From: an uncultured Cytophagaceae bacterium
GTDB taxonomy: Bacteria; Bacteroidota; Bacteroidia; Cytophagales; Spirosomataceae
Direction of reading: 5' to 3'
Assembly: GCA_903837305.1 (NCBI GenBank)
Contig: CAILUB010000224.1
Coordinates: forward strand, 1 to 11,231
DNA length: 11,231 bases
Position numbers and translations under genes: made by a program. Below are positions 6,315-11,231 of the stretch, piece after piece (positions within the stretch are counted from its first letter, which is position 1; each line of letters starts with the position of its first letter). The notes below the pieces were generated by a model that saw only the letters and a list, made by a program, of their open reading frames with translations, did no database searches and had not been told where the DNA came from.

Positions 6315-7913
6315 CTATGGCTTATTCGAATCCACCACCAACCGCTGCTCTCTATTCGCGATTTCCCAAGCCATGTAGAACACCAAGCGGCCTACTTTTT
6401 GGATTTGGTCAAATTCAATCTTATCTACCTCATCACCTGGCATGTGGTAATCGTCGTGCACCCCATTAAAGAAGAATGCCACTGGGATACCGAATTTAGC
6501 GAAGTTGTAGTGGTCCGAGCGGTAGTAGAAACGGTTCGGATCGTTCGGGTCATTAAAACGGAAGTCTAATTCTAAACCTACGTGCTTCTTGTTTTGCTCT
6601 ACTAACACCTCGCGTAATTGAGACGATAATTTATCAGAACCAATCTCGTAGATATAATCAGGCTTACCTTTATGCTCGTCATCATAACGACCAGTCATAT
6701 CTGTGTTTAAATCTACAACTGTGTTCTTTAATGGGAATAAAGGGTGATTTGCATACCACTCAGAACCCAAAAGACCTTTTTCCTCACCTGTCACCGTCAT
6801 AAACAAGATACTACGACGTGGACGTTTTCCTTCTGCTGCTGCTTTACCAAAAGCCTCCGCTAATTCCATTACCGTCACGGTACCAGAACCATCGTCGTTT
6901 GCGCCGTTGTTGATTTGGCCATCTGCAGAAACACCGATGTGATCGTAGTGTGCTGTTAAAACAACCAATTCTTCTTTCTTATCTGTTCCTTCTAAATATC
7001 CAACCACATTATAAGTATCTACCGGCTTCTCTGTTCTTTCGATGGTTACTTCGATAGGAGCTGCTTTGAATTTAGACGAAACTGATTTTTTCTCAGACGC
7101 TAAAGTAGCCTTGTAAGCTAAAAGTTCTGCCTCCGTTGTTCCTAAGATTTCAGCTGCAGCCTCCGATGAGATGACCAAAACAGGTGCTTCGTTTGCTGCA
7201 GATGCTGCATCTGCAAAGGCCATACGCTCGTTTCCAAAACGTTTCATCATCGCTTGACGTTGTCGTACTTGATTGCCAAAAGTTTTCGTATCGCGATCCG
7301 CGATCAAGATCAAGCCTTTCGCTCCAGCCGCTTGCGCGCGCTTTAATTTTTCTTTCCAGCCATCGCCTTTCCCGAAAATAGATGGATTTTTCGAACCAGA
7401 GAGTACGTAATTGCCAGAGGCATCTTTAGCCTCGCCTTCGAACGCTAAAACCATTTTTCCTTTGGCATTTAATTTGTCAAAATCCGTATAGCCGCCTTGC
7501 TGAACACCAAAGCCAGCAAATACCATTGGGAATTTTGAATTAGCAGCCACTGGCGCTAAAGCACTCGCCATCATGTCGACTAGGTATTCGTATTTCTTTC
7601 CTTTGGCAGAAATAAAAACGTTCGTCCAAGCACGGTTCACTAGATCCACTTTTTGGAAATAAGACCCATTCACTGGCGCAATGCCTGATTTCTTAAAGGA
7701 GTCTGCAATATAGTTTGCGGCCACTAATTGTTCCGCCGAACCCGTATTACGACCTTTCAAGCTATCTGAAGCGATAAAAGTCAAGTGTTTTTTCAGATCA
7801 TCCGCTCTGATGGACAGCGCGTAAGGAACTGGATCTCCCTGAGCGATCGCGCTCATCGGGATTAATTTAGCCGCTAAAAATAGCCCTAAAACGTAGATGT
7901 TAGTTTTTTTCAT
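6315..7913 (-). CDS. Secreted M28 family zinc metallopeptidase with PA domain
   Basis: The product has 532 residues. I start at ATG 7913 because the longer frame begins with TTG four codons upstream, and MKKTNIYVLGLF begins an ordinary signal peptide with cleavage near SAIA-Q (residue 24). Residues about 130-280 form a protease-associated insert (FAGFGV, KGKMVLAFEG, AQAAGAKGLILIAD). The catalytic domain covers about 300-525. Expected co-catalytic zinc ligands are all present: H322 (TAHYDHIG), bridging D340 (NGANDDGSG), E378 beside catalytic E377 (TGEEKG), D405 (LNTDMTG) and H490 (DYHMPGDE). SDHYNF (466-471) is also typical. The protein is predicted to be an active aminopeptidase in the periplasm or outside the cell that trims peptides for uptake. 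It is a single gene, convergent with the DUF4954 gene and divergent from gcvP. Confidence 0.93.
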   Translation of the reverse strand: MKKTNIYVLGLFLAAKLIPMSAIAQGDPVPYALSIRADDLKKHLTFIASDSLKGRNTGSAEQLVAANYIADSFKKSGIAPVNGSYFQKVDLVNRAWTNVFISAKGKKYEYLVDMMASALAPVAANSKFPMVFAGFGVQQGGYTDFDKLNAKGKMVLAFEGEAKDASGNYVLSGSKNPSIFGKGDGWKEKLKRAQAAGAKGLILIADRDTKTFGNQVRQRQAMMKRFGNERMAFADAASAANEAPVLVISSEAAAEILGTTEAELLAYKATLASEKKSVSSKFKAAPIEVTIERTEKPVDTYNVVGYLEGTDKKEELVVLTAHYDHIGVSADGQINNGANDDGSGTVTVMELAEAFGKAAAEGKRPRRSILFMTVTGEEKGLLGSEWYANHPLFPLKNTVVDLNTDMTGRYDDEHKGKPDYIYEIGSDKLSSQLREVLVEQNKKHVGLELDFRFNDPNDPNRFYYRSDHYNFAKFGIPVAFFFNGVHDDYHMPGDEVDKIEFDQIQKVGRLVFYMAWEIANREQRLVVDSNKP

Positions 7914-8016
7914 TTGTTGAAACAAAATTTAAGAAAGCGAAGTTAAGAATCTAAAAATAAATCGCTAAAAAAAGATTAAATTTGTGGCGATTTTCTAATC
8001 CAAATTCTCAACATTC
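7914..8016. promoter_or_regulatory. Divergent intergenic region with a gcvP -7 box
   Basis: This 103-bp AT-rich spacer must hold promoters for both the peptidase and gcvP. TAAATTTG at 7977-7984 is an exact TAnnTTTG match on the plus strand, 32 bp upstream of the gcvP ATG, which is a suitable distance for a short leader; no good -33 TTG is seen. On the minus strand TAAATTTTG (about 7923-7931) is close to the consensus with one extra base, but lies only about 10 bp from the peptidase ATG, so it is doubtful. There is no room for a glycine riboswitch, and I see no such structure. Confidence 0.4.
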
Positions 8017-10863
8017 ATGACCCCAAATTACACTTATCAGGAAGACTTTTCTTTACGCCACAACAATGCAGAAGCAGCTGATATAGCCGCTATGCTAAAA
8101 ACCATCGGCGTAGACAGCTTAGACACATTAATTCAACAAACTGTTCCTGAAAAAATTCGCTTAGCTCAAGGGCTTCGCTTGCCAGAACCGAAATCAGAAT
8201 TCGCGTTCTTGCGTGATTTTAAAGCAGTAATGGGCCAAAACCAGATCTTCAAATCACACATCGGTTTAGGTTACTCGGACACGATTGTGCCGACGGTCAT
8301 TTTGAGAAACATTTTAGAAAATCCTTCTTGGTACACGGCCTACACGCCTTATCAAGCAGAAATCGCCCAAGGTCGTTTGGAAATGTTATTGAACTACCAA
8401 ACGATGATCATCGACTTAACTGGCATGGAATTAGCGAACGCGTCCCTTTTAGATGAAGGAACGGCGGCAGCAGAAGCCATGACGATGTTATATGGCCAAC
8501 GTCCAGCAGAACGCAATCAAGCTGAGGCTTATTTCGTTTCTGAACTTTGCCTTCCACAAACGATCGACTTATTAAAAACGCGCGCTGAACCTATTGGTAT
8601 CGAAATCGTCGTGGGCGACCACCGCACTTTCGATGTGACGGACGCGCGTTTCTACGGAATGATGTTACAATACCCTGCTTCGAACGGCGAGGTATTTGAT
8701 TATAGCGCGTTAATTGCAGCAGCGAAAGAAAACGGCTTACAAGTCGTAGTTGCAGCGGATTTATTAGCCCTGACTTTATTAACGCCTCCAGGTGAAATGG
8801 GAGCAGATGCAGTCGTGGGTGTTTCTCAGCGCTTCGGAGTACCGATGGGCTTTGGTGGACCACACGCCGGCTTCTTCGCAACGAAAGAAAAATACAAGCG
8901 TAATATTCCAGGACGTATCATCGGTGTTTCGGTGGATGCTGAAGGAAACCGTGCTTTACGTATGGCGCTTCAAACACGTGAACAACACATTCGCCGCGAA
9001 AAAGCAACCTCTAACATCTGTACGGCACAAGTATTGCTTTCCATCATGGCAGCTTCTTATGCGATCTACCATGGCCCAACCGGCTTGAAGAAAATCGCCG
9101 AAAAGGTCTACGGATTAACGGAATTATTGGCGGTTAACTTACGCAAACTAGGGTTTAGCTTAGAAAACACGAACCACTTCGATACGCTGACGATTCAGAC
9201 GGGAGCGCAAACGGCGGACTTGCGAGTTTTAGCAGAAAAAGCAGAACGCAACTTACGTTACAAGGCGACTACGACGAGCATCTCTTTGGATGAGACGACG
9301 CAAGAAGCAGACGTAATCGAAATTATTTCGTTCTTCGAGACATTAAAAGGCGCGAAAACAGCAGAGAAAAACGTTACTTGGGCGATCCCAGCAGCGTTAA
9401 CTCGTAGCTCGACTTTCTTAACGCACAGCGTCTTCAATAAATACCATTCCGAGCACGGAATGTTGCGTTATTTAAAATCATTGGAATCAAAAGATTTATC
9501 GATGGTTCATTCGATGATCTCGTTGGGTTCTTGTACGATGAAATTGAATGCGACGACGGAAATGATTCCGGTGACTTGGCCAGAATTAGGCAAGATTCAC
9601 CCATTTGCGCCGGCTTCTCAGACAAAAGGCTACCAACAATTAGTGGCTGATTTAAATGAGTGGTTATGTGAGATCACTGGTTTCGCGAAAATGTCGATGC
9701 AACCAAACTCGGGGGCACAAGGCGAATACGCTGGTTTGATGACCATCCGTGCGTATCATGCTTCTCGCGGCGATCACCACCGTAACATTGCGATTATCCC
9801 GTCTTCTGCACACGGAACGAACCCTGCTTCAGCTGTTATGGCTGGAATGAAGGTGATTGTTTCCCCTTGCGATGCGAACGGAAATATTGACGTGGCTGAT
9901 TTGAAGGCCAAAGCTTTGGAACACAAAGACAACCTCTCTTGCTTAATGGTTACCTACCCAAGTACCCATGGGGTATTCGAGGAGACCATCCAAGAGATTT
10001 GTGAAATCATTCACGAAAATGGTGGTCAAGTGTATATGGACGGCGCGAACATGAATGCACAGGTAGGATTAACATCCCCTGCGCGCATCGGAGCGGACGT
10101 TTGTCACTTGAACTTACACAAAACTTTCTGTATCCCTCACGGGGGTGGTGGCCCAGGCATGGGACCTATCGGCGTAGCGCCACAGTTAGTTCCTTTCTTA
10201 CCTGGTCACGTTCATGACGGAACTTCGGGTGCGGTTTCTGCGGCTCCAGTAGGATCTGCTAGTATTTTGGCGATCTCATACGCTTACATCGCGATGATGG
10301 GTGGTAAAGGATTGACTACGGCGACAGAAACGGCAATCTTGAACGCGAACTACATCAAGGCTCGTTTGGAAAAAGAATTCCCTATTCTATATACCGGTTC
10401 ACAAGGACGTTGCGCTCACGAGATGATCGTGGATTGCCGTCCGTTCAAATTATCCGCTGGCGTAGAGGCAGAGGATATCGCGAAACGTTTAATGGATTAC
10501 GGTTTCCACGCTCCTACCCTTTCTTTCCCAGTAGCTGGAACGTTGATGATTGAGCCTACGGAGTCTGAGAACAAAGACGAATTAGATCGTTTCTGCGATG
10601 CGCTTTTGAGCATTCGTGCTGAGATTCGCGAGATCGAAGAAGGCAAAGCGGACAAAGCAAACAACGTATTAAAACACGCGCCACATACACAATCAGCCGT
10701 TTTACTAGGCGATTGGGATCGTCCTTACTCACGCGAGAAAGCGGTATTCCCGCTAGCATATGTGAAGGCGAACAAGTTTTGGCCTACGGTTTCTCGTATC
10801 GACTCCGCTTATGGAGATCGTAACTTGGTTTGCGCTTGCGAGCCGATGGAGAGTTATATGTAA
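8017..10863 (+). CDS. gcvP: Glycine dehydrogenase (decarboxylating), P-protein of the glycine cleavage system
   Basis: The 948-residue PLP enzyme decarboxylates glycine and passes the aminomethyl group to the lipoyl arm of GcvH in the cytoplasm. Its length fits the single-chain, fused form (E. coli about 957 residues) and not the split GcvPA/GcvPB pair. The N-terminal half begins with FSLRHNNAEAADIAAML and holds GYSDTIVPTVILRN and the ANASLLDEGTAAAEAM segment. The C-terminal catalytic half holds MISLGSCTMKLN (500-511), the AHGTNPASA segment, and the PLP-binding lysine K702 in HLNLHKTFCIPHGGGGPG (697-714). No break or missing key residue is seen. gcvT, gcvH and lpd are not in the window, so the system is dispersed or lies elsewhere. 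A strong terminator follows, so it is probably monocistronic. Confidence 0.98.
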   Translation: MTPNYTYQEDFSLRHNNAEAADIAAMLKTIGVDSLDTLIQQTVPEKIRLAQGLRLPEPKSEFAFLRDFKAVMGQNQIFKSHIGLGYSDTIVPTVILRNILENPSWYTAYTPYQAEIAQGRLEMLLNYQTMIIDLTGMELANASLLDEGTAAAEAMTMLYGQRPAERNQAEAYFVSELCLPQTIDLLKTRAEPIGIEIVVGDHRTFDVTDARFYGMMLQYPASNGEVFDYSALIAAAKENGLQVVVAADLLALTLLTPPGEMGADAVVGVSQRFGVPMGFGGPHAGFFATKEKYKRNIPGRIIGVSVDAEGNRALRMALQTREQHIRREKATSNICTAQVLLSIMAASYAIYHGPTGLKKIAEKVYGLTELLAVNLRKLGFSLENTNHFDTLTIQTGAQTADLRVLAEKAERNLRYKATTTSISLDETTQEADVIEIISFFETLKGAKTAEKNVTWAIPAALTRSSTFLTHSVFNKYHSEHGMLRYLKSLESKDLSMVHSMISLGSCTMKLNATTEMIPVTWPELGKIHPFAPASQTKGYQQLVADLNEWLCEITGFAKMSMQPNSGAQGEYAGLMTIRAYHASRGDHHRNIAIIPSSAHGTNPASAVMAGMKVIVSPCDANGNIDVADLKAKALEHKDNLSCLMVTYPSTHGVFEETIQEICEIIHENGGQVYMDGANMNAQVGLTSPARIGADVCHLNLHKTFCIPHGGGGPGMGPIGVAPQLVPFLPGHVHDGTSGAVSAAPVGSASILAISYAYIAMMGGKGLTTATETAILNANYIKARLEKEFPILYTGSQGRCAHEMIVDCRPFKLSAGVEAEDIAKRLMDYGFHAPTLSFPVAGTLMIEPTESENKDELDRFCDALLSIRAEIREIEEGKADKANNVLKHAPHTQSAVLLGDWDRPYSREKAVFPLAYVKANKFWPTVSRIDSAYGDRNLVCACEPMESYM

Positions 10864-10885
10864 TATTACGTTACGCGTTTCATTG

Positions 10886-10913
10886 AAGGCGGTCCCTTGG
10901 GATCGCCTTTTTT
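10886..10913 (+). terminator. Intrinsic terminator of gcvP
   Basis: A stem AAGGCGGTCC / GGATCGCCTT (10886-10895 with 10900-10909) has one G-T wobble and a four-base loop (CTTG), and runs into six T (10908-10913). It starts 22 bp after the gcvP stop. This is a standard rho-independent terminator for the plus strand and separates gcvP from the next gene. Confidence 0.93.
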
Positions 10914-10930
10914 GTGCAAATAAAATTTAG

Positions 10931-10967
10931 TATGCTTGCATAACATAATTCCTTTTATTTATATTTA
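10931..10967 (+). promoter_or_regulatory. Candidate promoter with overlapping palindrome before the acyl-CoA dehydrogenase gene
   Basis: TTG at 10936-10938 and TATATTTA at 10960-10967 are spaced 21 bp apart, close to the Bacteroidota -33 / -7 arrangement (the -7 box has one mismatch to TAnnTTTG). The -33 element sits inside a perfect inverted repeat, TATGC-TT-GCATA (10931-10942), which could be a repressor operator. The ATG at 10993 lies 25 bp downstream of the -7 box. Confidence 0.4.
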
Positions 10968-10992
10968 CGCATCGAGATTTAAAAACGTAGAT

Positions 10993-11231
10993 ATGAATCG
11001 TGCCATTAAAAAAGTAGCCATTTTAGGCTCAGGAATTATGGGCTCTAGAATAGCCTGTCATTTCGCAAATATTGGGGTTCAGGTCCTTCTTTTGGACATT
11101 GCACCCCAGACTTTGAGCCCAGAGGAAGAGGCCAAAGGTCTTCGTTTAGAACACCCTTCGGTACGTAACCGAATCGTCAACGCAGCATTTCAACAAACTA
11201 TAAAAGCAAAGCCCGCATCGCTCTATGCAGC
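10993..11231 (+). CDS. 3-hydroxyacyl-CoA dehydrogenase, N-terminal part (cut by window end)
   Basis: Only the first 79 codons are inside the window, and the frame is open to the edge. The start reads MNRAIKKVAILGSGIMGSRI, an NAD-binding Rossmann fold with GSGIMG at 12-17 and an acidic residue at the end of the second strand (LLLDI, D35) that favours NAD over NADP. This matches the dehydrogenase domain of fatty-acid beta-oxidation enzymes. The following EEEAKGLRLEHPSVRNRIVN segment resembles the large FadN/YusL-like proteins (about 800 residues), in which the dehydrogenase domain is N-terminal and an enoyl-CoA hydratase-like domain follows. Which subtype it is cannot be settled from this fragment. 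It probably starts a beta-oxidation operon with its own promoter. Confidence 0.85.
   Translation, partial: MNRAIKKVAILGSGIMGSRIACHFANIGVQVLLLDIAPQTLSPEEEAKGLRLEHPSVRNRIVNAAFQQTIKAKPASLYA

Noticed and set aside
7197..7215. Perfect 19-bp palindrome TGCAGATGC-T-GCATCTGCA inside the peptidase gene.
   Set aside because: It lies in codons for an Ala/Asp/Ser run (DAASAA) where repeated GCA codons make such symmetry likely by chance; there is no T-run, and the site is mid-gene.
7914..7925. TTG start four codons upstream for the M28 peptidase (MFQQ extension).
   Set aside because: The ATG at 7913 begins a standard signal peptide and needs no rare start codon.
7914..8016. Possible glycine riboswitch upstream of gcvP.
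   Set aside because: The spacer is only 103 bp, very AT-rich, shared with a divergent gene, and shows no tandem aptamer-like stems.

Overview
The window looks like an ordinary chromosomal stretch from a member of the Bacteroidota. Cytophagales or a close relative is my best guess, by inference and not by any database match. The reasons are the weak or absent Shine-Dalgarno sequences, the AT-rich leaders with TAnnTTTG-type -7 boxes, signal peptides ending in A/G-Q, and a DUF4954-type protein next to a secreted GH130-like protein. I see no insertion sequence, phage gene, CRISPR array, tRNA or rRNA.

Layout. Bases 1-155 are an AT-rich leader. Six plus-strand genes follow at 156-6261, nearly all with 4-base ATGA stop/start overlaps. 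The first three form an ABC-2 type exporter (ATPase, six-helix permease) coupled to a small secreted LolA-like protein. After a 74-bp gap comes a second coupled trio: a secreted GH130-family five-bladed propeller protein, a VOC (glyoxalase-fold) protein, and a 722-residue DUF4954-family protein with a predicted left-handed beta-helix. The last gene ends in three tandem GAGAGTA heptamers that form an imperfect hairpin with the convergent intergenic region. A secreted PA-domain M28 metallopeptidase (6315-7913) lies on the minus strand. Divergent from it is gcvP (8017-10863), the single-chain glycine decarboxylase of the glycine cleavage system, closed by a clear intrinsic terminator. After a promoter-like region containing a small palindrome, the window ends inside the first 79 codons of a FadB/FadJ/FadN-type 3-hydroxyacyl-CoA dehydrogenase.

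How the genes fit together. The exporter ATPase, permease and LolA-like protein plausibly handle an envelope lipid or lipoprotein. The GH130, VOC and DUF4954 genes are translationally coupled, which suggests a shared but undefined role, possibly in glycan metabolism. The DUF4954 gene is the least understood and the most interesting to follow up. The peptidase, gcvP and the acyl-CoA dehydrogenase look like independent housekeeping or catabolic units.

Two starts differ from the longest open frames. The LolA-like gene should start at 1906, and the M28 peptidase at ATG 7913, not at an upstream TTG.
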